38,540 nt of DNA, from positions 1 to 38,540 of IMG/VR virus record IMGVR_UViG_3300021062_000034; one strand, given 5' to 3'. Below, one piece after another: positions 20,619-28,593 of this stretch. The notes beneath the pieces were generated by a model. That model had not been told where the DNA came from and ran no database searches. It saw nothing but the letters and a program-made list of their open reading frames with translations. Numbering within the stretch: the first letter of the stretch is position 1; each line of letters opens with the position of its first letter. The DNA comes from a virus. The translations under genes were made by a program, and so were the position numbers.

Positions 20619-20992
20619 TTCGGTAGCTCCGGTGGCAACATCCAGTGGGTAATGTGAGAGTTGCCGCGCATCCAACCTTTGGCCGGGCTATACCACTCCG
20701 TCTCAACATGCGGCCACGGATCCATCTCGGTGTGCCAGGTTACGATGTAGTGACCTTCCCTCTCCGGCAACCTCTCCTCCACCGGAATCCAGCGGGGAAG
20801 CTGTGACTCCAGATGCGCCATGTAAGCCCGAACGTCGGCGCGTAGCTTCTCGGTCTCCTCTTCGTCAATCCGAGGTTCCCATTGCTCGTGGGTGTAGAGC
20901 TCGCCCAGCGCTGCCTCCGCCCTCTCTTTCAGCTGCTCATACGCCACGCTATCTGTATCCATGTCGAGGCGTCCGAATCGTTCTTCAGTCAT
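20615..20992 (-). CDS. DUF551-domain protein, 125 aa
   Basis: The C-terminal half has the DUF551 signature: WIPVEERLPEREGHYIV, VETEWYSPAKGWMR and ITHWMLPPELPK (residues about 67-125). The N-terminal 60 residues are a helical extension. DUF551 proteins are common in enterobacterial phages and prophages and have no known function. It is the second gene after a predicted leftward promoter. Confidence 0.82.
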   Translation of the reverse strand: MTEERFGRLDMDTDSVAYEQLKERAEAALGELYTHEQWEPRIDEEETEKLRADVRAYMAHLESQLPRWIPVEERLPEREGHYIVTWHTEMDPWPHVETEWYSPAKGWMRGNSHITHWMLPPELPK

Positions 20993-20994
20993 GG

Positions 20995-21174
20995 TTACTT
21001 GTGGACCTCCCGAAGAATGCGCTCAGCCACCTTCATGAGGGCTGCCTCGATGTCAGCGGCAAGGCGGCTCTTACGGGCGTCTGCCCCTTCTTCTATCTCT
21101 TTACATACGGCTTTCGCGATGATGTCGGCAGCCTGCCGGACGGCAGCTTGTACGGATGTGGGATCGTGGCTCAT
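20995..21174 (-). CDS. Small helical protein, 59 aa
   Basis: I read this frame directly. ATG 21174 follows AGGAG with eight-base spacing, and TAA lies at 20995-20997. The product (SVQAAVRQAADIIAKAVCKE, DIEAALMKVAERILREVH) is a two-helix chain. It is the promoter-proximal gene of the short leftward group at 20.1-21.2 kb. The function is unknown. Confidence 0.68.
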   Translation of the reverse strand: MSHDPTSVQAAVRQAADIIAKAVCKEIEEGADARKSRLAADIEAALMKVAERILREVHK

Positions 21175-21201
21175 GGTCAGGTCTCCTAGTAGTCGAGCCC
21201 G

Positions 21202-21230
21202 AGTATACCATAAGGCGAAATGATTTCTGT
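21202..21230 (-). promoter_or_regulatory. Candidate extended -10 promoter for the 20.1-21.2 kb operon
   Basis: On the minus strand TGGTATACT (TG plus TATACT) is a good extended -10, about 28 bases upstream of ATG 21174. The -35 position reads ACAGAA, far from consensus. The tandem dyads just upstream could supply activator binding. Confidence 0.45.
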
Positions 21231-21233
21231 AGA

Positions 21234-21275
21234 GACTTGGGGTATACCAACTACTGACTTGGGGTATCCCAACTA
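21234..21275. repeat. Two tandem 20-bp repeats with internal dyads
   Basis: GACTTGGGGTATACCAACTA (21234-21253) is repeated with one difference (GGTATCCCAA) at 21256-21275, spaced 22 bp centre to centre. Each contains a TTGG...CCAA dyad. The second copy includes the integrase stop codon. Candidates are Int/Xis arm sites or operator/activator sites for the adjoining promoter. Confidence 0.7.
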
Positions 21276-22328
21276 GTGGAAGCGAAGTTTTTTCGAAGGC
21301 CCCCTGTCTACCTCGTACCGTCTCTTGTCATAGAGCTCCACCATGGTGATGCTCCTGTGCCTCGAGAACTCCTGCACCTCCCGGTGAGGGACGCCGTCTT
21401 CTAGGAGCTTCGTAATGCTCGAAGCTCTGGCACTGTGGGGGGTAAACTCCGGGCCTAGCCCTATAGCGTCACACGCCTGCCGGAAGACCTGGTAGACAGC
21501 TCCGGGCTTCATAGCGCGTTCGGTAGACTTCAAGCCCCCACGGCCTGAGTACTCATTAAAGAGAGGATGACTCTTCTTAGCCCCCTCCGCGTGCCGCTGT
21601 GCCATGAGGGCACGGAGATGCTCTACCGCCCACTCGGGCACGGCTTGCCGCTTATCCTCTTTCCCCTTAGTGCCCCTCAGGAACACGAACCACGTACCGG
21701 CAGGGGTTGTGCCTATGTCTCCGAGTAGCAGGTTCACCGCTTCTCCACGCCTAAGCCCCCCGCCAAAGAGAAGCGCAAGTAACGCACGGTTTCTGATAGC
21801 CTTTGGCGAACTGTCTCCCCACTCGAGGAGCTCCTTCACACGATGAAAAGGCACCATCTCTGTCGGCCTTTTTGTACCGTCTGTCTGCCTTGGAGGTTTA
21901 ACGAGAAGGGGATCAAAGGGATTCACCCCCTCAAAGAGCTTATGGGCTATCAGTACCGCGTACGCACGCCTCAGACACATGCAGTACTTCTTGACGGTAG
22001 CAGCTGAAAGCGTTGCTACGACTCCTTCCCCTTTTAGAGCCCTGGGTGTCTCGCCTATCCGCTTCTTCAGTTCATTGACGTAGGCAAGGCTCTCAACCCC
22101 TGTCACACGTTTTAAGCGATCAGCGCCGGCTGTGGTGCCGGGTGTTACCTGAACAAACCTCATCCAATCGAGCATGATGCCGATATAGGTCCGTTTTGTG
22201 GTGGGAGCTTGAGAGTCTAGCCATGCAGACCACGCGAGCCATACGGTATGAAACTTCCTCGTGCGTGGTGCGTACACTGCAAAGACCCCCCAAAGAGTTG
22301 GCAGGTTCTTGCACATGCGCGGAGTCAT
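21273..22328 (-). CDS. int: Tyrosine recombinase / integrase, 351 aa
   Basis: The catalytic set of the lambda-integrase family is visible: Arg193 in GGGLRRGE, a lysine in RGTKGKEDKRQAVP (221-223), HSAR (His298, Arg301), His324 in FSRHRSI, and the nucleophile Tyr333 in VELYDKRR. A SAM-like core-binding domain (about residues 27-135, WLAWSAWLDSQAPTTKRTYI) precedes it. The extreme N-terminus (MTPRMCKNLPTLW) is unusual and ATG 22316 is an alternative. It would integrate the genome or resolve multimers. It is transcribed away from the late operon and ends inside the tandem repeats. Confidence 0.92.
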   Translation of the reverse strand: MTPRMCKNLPTLWGVFAVYAPRTRKFHTVWLAWSAWLDSQAPTTKRTYIGIMLDWMRFVQVTPGTTAGADRLKRVTGVESLAYVNELKKRIGETPRALKGEGVVATLSAATVKKYCMCLRRAYAVLIAHKLFEGVNPFDPLLVKPPRQTDGTKRPTEMVPFHRVKELLEWGDSSPKAIRNRALLALLFGGGLRRGEAVNLLLGDIGTTPAGTWFVFLRGTKGKEDKRQAVPEWAVEHLRALMAQRHAEGAKKSHPLFNEYSGRGGLKSTERAMKPGAVYQVFRQACDAIGLGPEFTPHSARASSITKLLEDGVPHREVQEFSRHRSITMVELYDKRRYEVDRGPSKKLRFH

Positions 22329-22494
22329 TAAAAGGCAGGAAGGGCCTGAGTTTTCTTGGGTACTTCGGACTTCGGGAAGGTTTGTTTACGAAACCATACA
22401 AAGAGAGCGCAACCGAGCGGTTTAATAGTGCGGTACAGTCCGTAAGAGGTTCATCTTGTTCGCTCCCGAAAAAAACATGATGGGGATCAGATAG

Positions 22495-22508
22495 CGTATT
22501 CCCGCCCG
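22495..22508 (+). repeat. 14-bp repeat CGTATTCCCGCCCG, copy 1
   Basis: The 14-mer occurs exactly here and at 30211-30224, both in short intergenic gaps on the rightward strand just before a gene. The 196-base gap between the integrase and the holin-like gene holds nothing else I can name; a promoter for the late operon should lie here. Confidence 0.6.
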
Positions 22509-22524
22509 GTATAGGGCCCGTATC

Positions 22525-22749
22525 ATGGTGGGTATGGGCTTTCTCGCAACGAAATCACTTTTCTCGTCTGTCACCTTCTGGGGAGTTTTTACGCTCCTTG
22601 TGACAGTACTCGAGCAAGCTCTTGAGGTGCTCCAAGCTATCCCACCTGAGCTACTCCCCAAGGAAGCGCAACTCGTCTTGACGCTCCTTGGGGCTCTTCT
22701 TGCTGCAGTGGGACGGCTGAGGGCTAAGACTAAACTTACTTTGTTTTAA
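22525..22749 (+). CDS. Holin-like small membrane protein, 74 aa
   Basis: Two hydrophobic helices (SVTFWGVFTLLVTVLEQALE and AQLVLTLLGALLAAVGRLRA) are separated by a short loop (AIPPELLPKE), and a basic tail closes the chain. The final GALLAAVGRLRAK matches the usual end of a common family of short phage holin-like proteins. It would form lesions in the inner membrane to start lysis. It is the first gene of the rightward operon, upstream of terminase. ATG 22534 is an alternative start. Confidence 0.72.
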   Translation: MVGMGFLATKSLFSSVTFWGVFTLLVTVLEQALEVLQAIPPELLPKEAQLVLTLLGALLAAVGRLRAKTKLTLF

Positions 22750-22766
22750 CCCACAGAACAGGGCGC

Positions 22767-23108
22767 GTGAGGTTCCAGAAAGGTCAGTCCGGTAATCCAG
22801 GCGGAAGACCAAAGGCAGAGAAAGAAGTGAAGCTTCTCGCTCTAAAAGCCTGCCCGGAGGTCATCACGATCCTCATCAACATCGTTAAGAACGCAGAAGA
22901 CGACAGGGCCCGCATCGCTGCTGCTAAGGAGCTCCTAGACCGAGGCATCGGCAAGGCTGTTCAAGCTATCGAGGTTACCGGTGCAGACGGTGGGCCTCTC
23001 ACGACTAAGCACGTAGACGGGCCTCCGCAGGAAACCTATGAGCAATGGACAATCCGAAAGCAGCGAGAGCGAGAGGCAGAAGCTTCTAAGGCGACTGGGC
23101 CTCATTAG
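22767..23108 (+). CDS. DUF5681-type protein, possible small terminase subunit, 113 aa
   Basis: The GTG start at 22767 gives MRFQKGQSGNPGGRPKAEKE, the hallmark of DUF5681 proteins. A helical middle (ARIAAAKELLDRGIGKAVQA) and a charged tail follow. These proteins are often found just before terminase genes in phages and are considered DNA-binding or small-terminase-like. Its last 71 bases overlap the next gene in another frame. Confidence 0.75.
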   Translation: MRFQKGQSGNPGGRPKAEKEVKLLALKACPEVITILINIVKNAEDDRARIAAAKELLDRGIGKAVQAIEVTGADGGPLTTKHVDGPPQETYEQWTIRKQREREAEASKATGPH

Positions 23109-23394
23109 TCAGCCGGGGCTGCGCTTTCATCTCTACTCTAAACACTTCTCGTTCACTGTGAGTGAAGAGCAGGTGGCAAACCTCTCTGACGAGGAGTTCC
23201 GAATTCTCCTCATTGGGAACCTCAGAAACCTCCATGGGCGGATGTGCAAGGTGTTGCAGGAGGGGCTAGACGTTCTCGAGGATGCGTCTCCGGTCCTCCC
23301 CGAAGCTCCCGAGAGAAGTGACTTCGACGAGAAGAGATTTAACGAGGCGCTCGAGCGGTACGTACAGTTTCGGGATACGGGTAGTGAGTCATGA
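23038..23394 (+). CDS. Hypothetical protein, 118 aa
   Basis: ATG 23038 has AGGAAA nearby and lies 71 bases inside the previous gene, so the first 24 residues (MSNGQSESSESERQKLLRRL) are in overlap. The rest contains VSEEQVANLSDEEFRILLIG and a helical acidic C-terminus. No family is recognised. It overlaps the next gene as ATGA. Confidence 0.6.
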   Translation: MSNGQSESSESERQKLLRRLGLISQPGLRFHLYSKHFSFTVSEEQVANLSDEEFRILLIGNLRNLHGRMCKVLQEGLDVLEDASPVLPEAPERSDFDEKRFNEALERYVQFRDTGSES

Positions 23395-23579
23395 GCTACG
23401 AAGAAGAGAAGAAGATAGAGGAAGCTAAGCGGAAAGCACAGGAAGAGTTTGAGCAGCTCGAGCGCTTCAGAAAGACCGTAGCCGAGAAGTTCGGAGATAA
23501 AGACCCCTACTGCACCTGCAAGCGCTGCCCCTGCTGCGGGAAGCCTGAGCGCACTCAACCGTGGAAGGGCATTCTCTAA
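23391..23579 (+). CDS. Small zinc-binding protein, 62 aa
   Basis: A charged coiled-coil-like N-terminus (EEEKKIEEAKRKAQEEFEQL) is followed by a Cys cluster (YCTCKRCPCCGKPERTQPW, residues 40-58), likely a zinc knuckle. The start overlaps the upstream stop as ATGA and the stop overlaps the next start as TAATG. Confidence 0.66.
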   Translation: MSYEEEKKIEEAKRKAQEEFEQLERFRKTVAEKFGDKDPYCTCKRCPCCGKPERTQPWKGIL

Positions 23580-23884
23580 TGCTGGACGCTCCTGCCGATC
23601 CCCAGAAGCTTTATAAGCGCATCAAAGGTGAGCTCCTAGCAGAGCTCATGGGCACGCCTGAGTGGGACGAACTAGGCGACGACCTAGAAAGGCGCATCGC
23701 TCACATCCGAGTACTAGCCGAGAACAAGATGATGAGGCTTGGCTACGTTCCAAGGACCTTCATCTTCCGTGCTACGTGCAAGGTGTGCGGGCCTATCCCT
23801 TTAGACTTCGAGGTGGTCTCTGAGATGGAGAGCTGCCCATGGTGCCGGATAGGCGGGAAGCCTGAGACGTTCTGCCTCAAATAA
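23579..23884 (+). CDS. Small zinc-ribbon protein before terminase, 101 aa
   Basis: ATG 23579 overlaps the upstream TAA. The N-terminal part is helical (PQKLYKRIKGELLAELMG) and the C-terminal part holds CKVCGPIPLDFEVVSEMESC followed by PWC, a four-cysteine zinc ribbon. It may assist packaging or bind DNA; no family is recognised. Confidence 0.64.
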   Translation: MLDAPADPQKLYKRIKGELLAELMGTPEWDELGDDLERRIAHIRVLAENKMMRLGYVPRTFIFRATCKVCGPIPLDFEVVSEMESCPWCRIGGKPETFCLK

Positions 23885-23887
23885 AAA

Positions 23888-23911
23888 GCCCCCGGCAGAA
23901 CTACCGAGGGC
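23888..23911 (-). terminator. Hairpin with T-run on the minus strand
   Basis: GCCCCCGG and CCGAGGGC form an 8-bp stem with one mismatch and an 8-base loop. On the minus strand it is followed by five Ts. On the rightward strand there is no T-run, so it would stop antisense transcription rather than the late operon. Confidence 0.5.
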
Positions 23912-23915
23912 CCAA

Positions 23916-23969
23916 CGGAAAGAAGGAATCGAACAGACACCACTAGGGTAGCCGCTCCCTTACTTTCCG
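23916..23969. other. Bulged 11-bp hairpin upstream of terminase, tRNA-like on the minus strand
   Basis: CGGAAAGAAGG (23916-23926) pairs with CCTT-A-CTTTCCG (23958-23969) with a single bulge. The minus strand contains GTTCGATTCC, like a tRNA T-loop, and an AGGG/CCCT arm after TA as in a D-arm. The anticodon arm and T-stem are missing. It may be a tRNA relic, an attachment-site fragment, or a leader structure. AAGGT-GTA-ACCTT (23971-23983), holding the terminase ribosome site, can also pair. Confidence 0.45.
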
Positions 23970-23982
23970 CAAGGTGTAACCT

Positions 23983-25377
23983 TTGTTCGCATGGTCTCCA
24001 CAACCTGGGCCCCAATCTGAGGCGATAGCTGCCACCTGGTGCGATGAGCTCTTCTTCGGAGGTGCCAGAGGTGGTGGCAAATCCGACTACCTTCTAGGCG
24101 ACTACCTACAGGACGTAGAGCGGTACGGCCGTCACTGGCAAGGAATTCTATTCCGCAAATCGTACCCTGAACTCTCAGGCATAATCGAACGGGCGCGTGC
24201 CCTCTATACGCAGACAAATGCCCAGTGGAAGGAGGCGTCTCACGAATGGCACTGGCCCAATGGGGCAAAGCTTAGGTTTCGTCACCTCGAGAGAGACGTA
24301 GACGCAGACAAGTACCAGGGGCACCAATACTCGTGGATAGGGTTTGATGAGCTTCCTAACTGGGCATCACCTGGCGGATACGACAAGCTTAAAGCCTGTA
24401 GGCGCTGGGCGGACATGGAGATCCCCACTAAACGGGTACGCTCTACCGGTAATCCAGGTGGCGCAGGTCACCAGTGGGTTAAGTCACGATTCATAGACCC
24501 TGCCCCTAGAGGCTATGAGCCCATCTTTGATGAGCGCACGAAATGGCGACGGATGTTCATCCCGTCTCGCGTCAAAGACAACCTTATTCTCCTCATGAAC
24601 GATCCGGGCTACGTGGATTCCCTCCGTGGTGTCGGCTCTGAGCTATTAGTCCGCGCCTGGTTAGAAGGTGACTGGTCAGCGATAGTCGGCGCCTACTTTG
24701 ATTGCTTCTCCCTCGAGCGCCACGTGATAGCGCCTCGTGAGCTTCCAAAGCATTGGACGCGGTTCCGTGCCTTTGACTGGGGAAGTGCTAAGCCTTTCTG
24801 CTGCCTCTGGCTCGCGGTCTCTGACGGCACGGTAGCAGAGCACCCGGCAGGACAAGTCATAGTCTATAAGGAGCTCTACGGCTCTTCGGCGCCGAACGTG
24901 GGGGTTAAATGGACATTCTCCCAGGTGGCGGAGGCTATCCGTGAGAGAGACGGACACGAGAACATCACGTACTCAGTAGCAGACCCCGCCATGTTCAAAC
25001 AGGACGGCGGGCCTTCGATGGCTGAGGAATTCCGAAAACATGGCGTTCTTTTTCGGCCGGCGGATAACGAACGCATTGCCGGTTGGGTACAGGTCAGGCA
25101 GCGCCTTCAGGGACACGATGAAATCCCTATGGTGCAAATGTTTTCAACTGTTACAAATCTTATAAGGACACTCCCCGCGCTCCAACACGACGAGGTTAAG
25201 CCTGAAGACGTGGATACGGACGGGGAGGACCACGCAGCGGACGCACTCCGTTACGGGCTCATGAGTCGCCCGTATACGCAGCCAGCCCCCGAAGCAGGGA
25301 AACCATTACGAGGCGTTGAAAACGCAACCCTAGATGAGCTTTGGAAGAGCTCCCCTCGTAAGGCTAAGAGGCTTTGA
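23983..25377 (+). CDS. terL: Terminase large subunit, 464 aa
   Basis: The start is TTG 23983, supported by AAGGTG. The ATPase domain has Walker A GGARGGGKS (residues 26-34) and Walker B ending in Asp122-Glu123 (WIGFDE). The C-terminal RNase-H-like nuclease has Asp265 (RAFDWGS), Asp334 (SVADPAM) and Asp416/Asp420 (GEDHAADALRYG). It pumps DNA into the prohead and cuts concatemers; the circular-permutation evidence of this window fits headful cutting. The length is normal. It overlaps the portal gene by one base. Confidence 0.95.
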   Translation: MFAWSPQPGPQSEAIAATWCDELFFGGARGGGKSDYLLGDYLQDVERYGRHWQGILFRKSYPELSGIIERARALYTQTNAQWKEASHEWHWPNGAKLRFRHLERDVDADKYQGHQYSWIGFDELPNWASPGGYDKLKACRRWADMEIPTKRVRSTGNPGGAGHQWVKSRFIDPAPRGYEPIFDERTKWRRMFIPSRVKDNLILLMNDPGYVDSLRGVGSELLVRAWLEGDWSAIVGAYFDCFSLERHVIAPRELPKHWTRFRAFDWGSAKPFCCLWLAVSDGTVAEHPAGQVIVYKELYGSSAPNVGVKWTFSQVAEAIRERDGHENITYSVADPAMFKQDGGPSMAEEFRKHGVLFRPADNERIAGWVQVRQRLQGHDEIPMVQMFSTVTNLIRTLPALQHDEVKPEDVDTDGEDHAADALRYGLMSRPYTQPAPEAGKPLRGVENATLDELWKSSPRKAKRL

Positions 25378-27641
25378 TGGCTGAAGCACCTACAAAAAAC
25401 CAAGCGGCGCGCGTTAGAGCAAAGCTCCAGACCATAAAGAGGGATCAAAAAGCCTTTGACCATTGGGAGCAGGATGCTAAGCGCATTACCCGCAGGTACC
25501 GAGGCGAATCACAAGACGCTCTCACTCCTACTGACGACAAAGAGAACCGCTACAACATCTTCTGGAGTAATCTCCAAACGCTTCTCCCCTCTCTCTACGC
25601 TCGTACGCCTGTCCCTCAGGCTGAAAGGCGCTTTAAGGACAAAGACGAACTAGCGAGGATAGCTGCCGAGATAATCGAGCGGGCTACGAGGTTTCAGTTA
25701 GAAGACCATGACTTTGATGCAGCCGTGTCTGCTGCAGTCTTAGACCTCTGTCTTCTGGGGCGCGGTGTTTGCCGTGTCAGGTACGTGCCTAAGTTTGAAG
25801 GTGAGCAGAAGGTAGAAGAGAACGTCTACGCTGAGTATGTCTACTGGAAGGACTTTTCCCACAGCTCTGCCCGCTCATGGGATGAGGTACAAGAGGTCAG
25901 GTTTCGTATCTACCTCACGCGCGCAGATGCAGAAGCGCAGCTCGGTAAAGAGATAGCCGATAAACTTATCTATAAGTATTGCGGTGTAGGGCTAGAGGAG
26001 GAGGAGAACTCCAAACAGGTAGAAGGGGGTGATAGCTGGAAGAAGGCCCAGATATGGGAGGTCTGGAATAAGAAGTCTAAGACCGTCTGTTGGCTCTCGG
26101 AAGACGTTCCAGATATCTACCTGCGCGAGATACAAGACCCTTTACAGCTTAAAGGCTTCTTCCCGATGCCTAAGCCGCTTTATGGGTCTCTCACGAATGA
26201 TTCGCTCGTACCCGTTCCAGACTTTAAGCAGTATTCAGCACTTGCAAACCTCTTAGACAAGACCATCGCCAGAGAGCAGGCGCTTGTAGAGGATCTACGC
26301 GTTGCAGGCGTCTATGACGCAGCGTGTGACGATATTCAGAGGCTTTTAGAGACAGGTGGAAACCGTCTTATCCCGGTAAAGAACTGGGCAGCCTTTGGCT
26401 CTCAAGGTGGCTTTGATGGTGCTGTGCAATTCTGGCCCATCACTCAGGTAGTAGAAGCGCTCCAGGTTATTCATGCCGAGAAAGAGCAGATAAAGAACGA
26501 TATCTACGAGGTCACCGGCTGGGCAGACATCATGCGTGGGGCTAGTGACCCTAATGAGACTGCAGCCGCTCAGCAGATTAAAGGACGGTTTGCCTCGATA
26601 CGCCTCACGCGACGGCAAATGGACGTTCAACGCTTCGTCAAAGACCTTGTAGCACTCACAGCCGAAATACAATCGGAGCTCTTTGAGCCTTCAACGTTTC
26701 TCGCCATGACGGGCGATGAGTTTATCCCCGAACCTCAGATACCGCCTCAGGTAGACCCGGCAACCGGGCAGCCTATCCCGCAAGATCCGCAGATGGTAGC
26801 GCAACTCGTAGCGCAGCAGAAGCAGAAGATCTACCTAGCTGCCGTAGAGCTCCTCCGTAATGACCCAATGCGGCGCTTTAAGATCGATATCGAGACTGAT
26901 TCCACGCTCGCCATAGATGATGCGCTTGACCAGCAGAAGCGCAGCGACTTTATGCAGTCCATCACGGGCTTTCTTCAGGTTATGGGCAAACTGGGGCAAG
27001 AGCTTCCGTCGTATGTACCGGCAATGGGAGAAATGCTTCTCTTTGTCGCTCGCACATACAAGGCAGGCAGGAACCTAGAGAGCGAGCTCGAGAACGCCAT
27101 TGAAGAGACAAAGGCGCAGCTTGAGGCTGCTAAGAACGCTCCGCCACCGCCTGATCCGAAGCAGCAAGAGCTTGAAGCGAAGATCCAGCTAGAGACCATG
27201 AAGGCTCAGAGCGCTCAACAGACTGCCGCACTCAAGGCCGACCTCGAGGCTAAGCTAGCTAACCTTGAGCACGCGGCAGCCATTCGCGAGCTCGAGTTCA
27301 AGATGATTGTCGATGCCAAGAAGGAAGAGGCGCAAGCCAAAGCCGACATGGCAATCGAAGCCATAAGAGCCCAGGTGCAGGCGCTTGAGGCTAAAGCTAG
27401 TGCACCTGCCAAGGGTAGCGGCTCTGGGCTTCGGGTGAATGTCGCTAGGAATAAGCGGCGCGTTGTGGCGCTTCCTCCTGATGGCACGGGGGCTAAGAGG
27501 TTTCAGATAGAAGACATAATCGAGGAGCTCGCTCCGGGGACAGTGGGACTAGATGCCGCGCCACCAAAGAACATTACAGCGCACAAGGCAGACGGGCAGG
27601 GTGGACATGTGTTCTCAATCGATGAAGGGGAAGTGAGTTAA
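25377..27641 (+). CDS. Portal protein, 754 aa
   Basis: The size and sequence style of a P22-like portal are evident: a charged helical start (KNQAARVRAKLQTIKRDQKA), the TDDKENRYNIFWSNLQTLLP motif with SLYARTPVPQ, a mixed core, ALVEDLRVAGVYDAACDDIQ, ASDPNETAAAQQIKGRFAS and RLTRRQMDVQRFVKDLVALT. A long C-terminal coiled coil (about residues 560-690) would form the portal barrel. ATG 25377 overlaps the terminase stop as TGATG. It forms the dodecameric head vertex through which DNA enters and leaves. Confidence 0.9.
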   Translation: MAEAPTKNQAARVRAKLQTIKRDQKAFDHWEQDAKRITRRYRGESQDALTPTDDKENRYNIFWSNLQTLLPSLYARTPVPQAERRFKDKDELARIAAEIIERATRFQLEDHDFDAAVSAAVLDLCLLGRGVCRVRYVPKFEGEQKVEENVYAEYVYWKDFSHSSARSWDEVQEVRFRIYLTRADAEAQLGKEIADKLIYKYCGVGLEEEENSKQVEGGDSWKKAQIWEVWNKKSKTVCWLSEDVPDIYLREIQDPLQLKGFFPMPKPLYGSLTNDSLVPVPDFKQYSALANLLDKTIAREQALVEDLRVAGVYDAACDDIQRLLETGGNRLIPVKNWAAFGSQGGFDGAVQFWPITQVVEALQVIHAEKEQIKNDIYEVTGWADIMRGASDPNETAAAQQIKGRFASIRLTRRQMDVQRFVKDLVALTAEIQSELFEPSTFLAMTGDEFIPEPQIPPQVDPATGQPIPQDPQMVAQLVAQQKQKIYLAAVELLRNDPMRRFKIDIETDSTLAIDDALDQQKRSDFMQSITGFLQVMGKLGQELPSYVPAMGEMLLFVARTYKAGRNLESELENAIEETKAQLEAAKNAPPPPDPKQQELEAKIQLETMKAQSAQQTAALKADLEAKLANLEHAAAIRELEFKMIVDAKKEEAQAKADMAIEAIRAQVQALEAKASAPAKGSGSGLRVNVARNKRRVVALPPDGTGAKRFQIEDIIEELAPGTVGLDAAPPKNITAHKADGQGGHVFSIDEGEVS

Positions 27642-27644
27642 GCT

Positions 27645-28082
27645 ATGGCAACGTATACAGGTACCACAAACATATTCAACAGCTGGGTAGAGTACATGGC
27701 GGAAGCCGCCAATACGGCGTCTGACACCTTCAAGATGCTTCTGACGACGAGCTCTTGGACTCCGAACCAGGCAAACCACTCCGTCCTTACAGACGTAACA
27801 AACGAGCTCTCCGGGAACGGCTACGCTCGGTACACCCACACGGTGACAAGTAACCGGTCGGCTGCAGTCCTTACCTTTGACCTCGACAACGCGGTCTTTA
27901 CGGCTTCCGGTGGTTCGCTCGTGGCTAGGTACTGGTGCATATTCGATGACACGGTGGCTAACGACCCGCTTGTAGCGTACGGGCTTATCGATAATACGCC
28001 GGCTGATGTCACAACCACGGACGGCAATACGCTTACTGTCACCATCAACGCTTCGGGACTCTTTACCGTAACAAGGAGCTAA
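27645..28082 (+). CDS. Virion surface beta-sandwich protein, 145 aa
   Basis: The chain resembles a recurrent phage structural family: FKMLLTTSSWTPNQANHSVL, ELSGNGYARYTHTVTSNRS, AVLTFDLDNAVFTASGGSLV, then YWCIFDDTVANDPLVAYGLI, with strands alternating and a TLTVTINASGLFTVTRS end. It is probably an exposed head or tail decoration. It follows the portal gene and starts a run of three similar surface genes. Confidence 0.7.
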   Translation: MATYTGTTNIFNSWVEYMAEAANTASDTFKMLLTTSSWTPNQANHSVLTDVTNELSGNGYARYTHTVTSNRSAAVLTFDLDNAVFTASGGSLVARYWCIFDDTVANDPLVAYGLIDNTPADVTTTDGNTLTVTINASGLFTVTRS

Positions 28083-28083
28083 C

Positions 28084-28590
28084 GTGGCGTCAGGGGATCC
28101 GGTCGTCAAAGTTCTAAGGGCCATGCCTCCGGCTTCAAGCTACGCGACTTTTGACGTAAGGCCCGGAGGTTCTACACCTGCAGAAGGTGTCGAGGTCTTA
28201 GACTTTGACGGCACGTCTATCGAGTACATGGATTTCCTCTGTCGGCTCGAGGGCTATGACGGCGGGGGCCTTACCTTTACGCTTCCCTGGTCTGCAACGA
28301 GTGCCACCTCCGGCTCTGTGAGATGGGGCATAGCGATTAGGTCCATGGTCGATGACGCTGAAGACGTCGATGCTGCTCACACCTACGACTATAACGAGGT
28401 GACAGACACTACAGCCTCCGCAACGGGAGAGCTCTCGTATCCTGTCATTACCTTCACTGACGGTGCTGACATGGATTCATGGGCAGAGGGAGAGCTTGCC
28501 ATAGTCCGTGTAAGACGAGACCCGACAAACGCAGCGGACGATATCGCGTCAGACGCTGAGCTCTGGGGGCTATTCGGCAAAGAGACCTAA
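28084..28590 (+). CDS. Virion surface beta-sandwich protein, 168 aa
   Basis: It starts at GTG 28084. A beta-rich chain (VRPGGSTPAEGVEVLDFDGT, IEYMDFLCRLEGYDGGGLTF, SVRWGIAIRSMVDDAEDVD, GELAIVRVRRDPTNAADD) looks like a jelly-roll or fibre-base structural protein seen in several phages and metaviromes. No catalytic motif is present. It is probably a capsid or tail surface component. Confidence 0.68.
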   Translation: MASGDPVVKVLRAMPPASSYATFDVRPGGSTPAEGVEVLDFDGTSIEYMDFLCRLEGYDGGGLTFTLPWSATSATSGSVRWGIAIRSMVDDAEDVDAAHTYDYNEVTDTTASATGELSYPVITFTDGADMDSWAEGELAIVRVRRDPTNAADDIASDAELWGLFGKET

Positions 28591-28593
28591 CGT

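Noticed and set aside
22120-22401. Leftward frame starting MYGFVNKPSRSPKYPRKLRP that overlaps the integrase N-terminus
   Set aside because: It shadows the integrase in another frame beyond the first third. It could be the true N-terminus if a frameshift exists, but I see no homopolymer or other sign at the switch.
23916-23969. Functional tRNA gene on the minus strand
   Set aside because: Acceptor and D-arm-like parts are present, but the total is 54 bases, the anticodon arm is missing and the T-stem does not pair.
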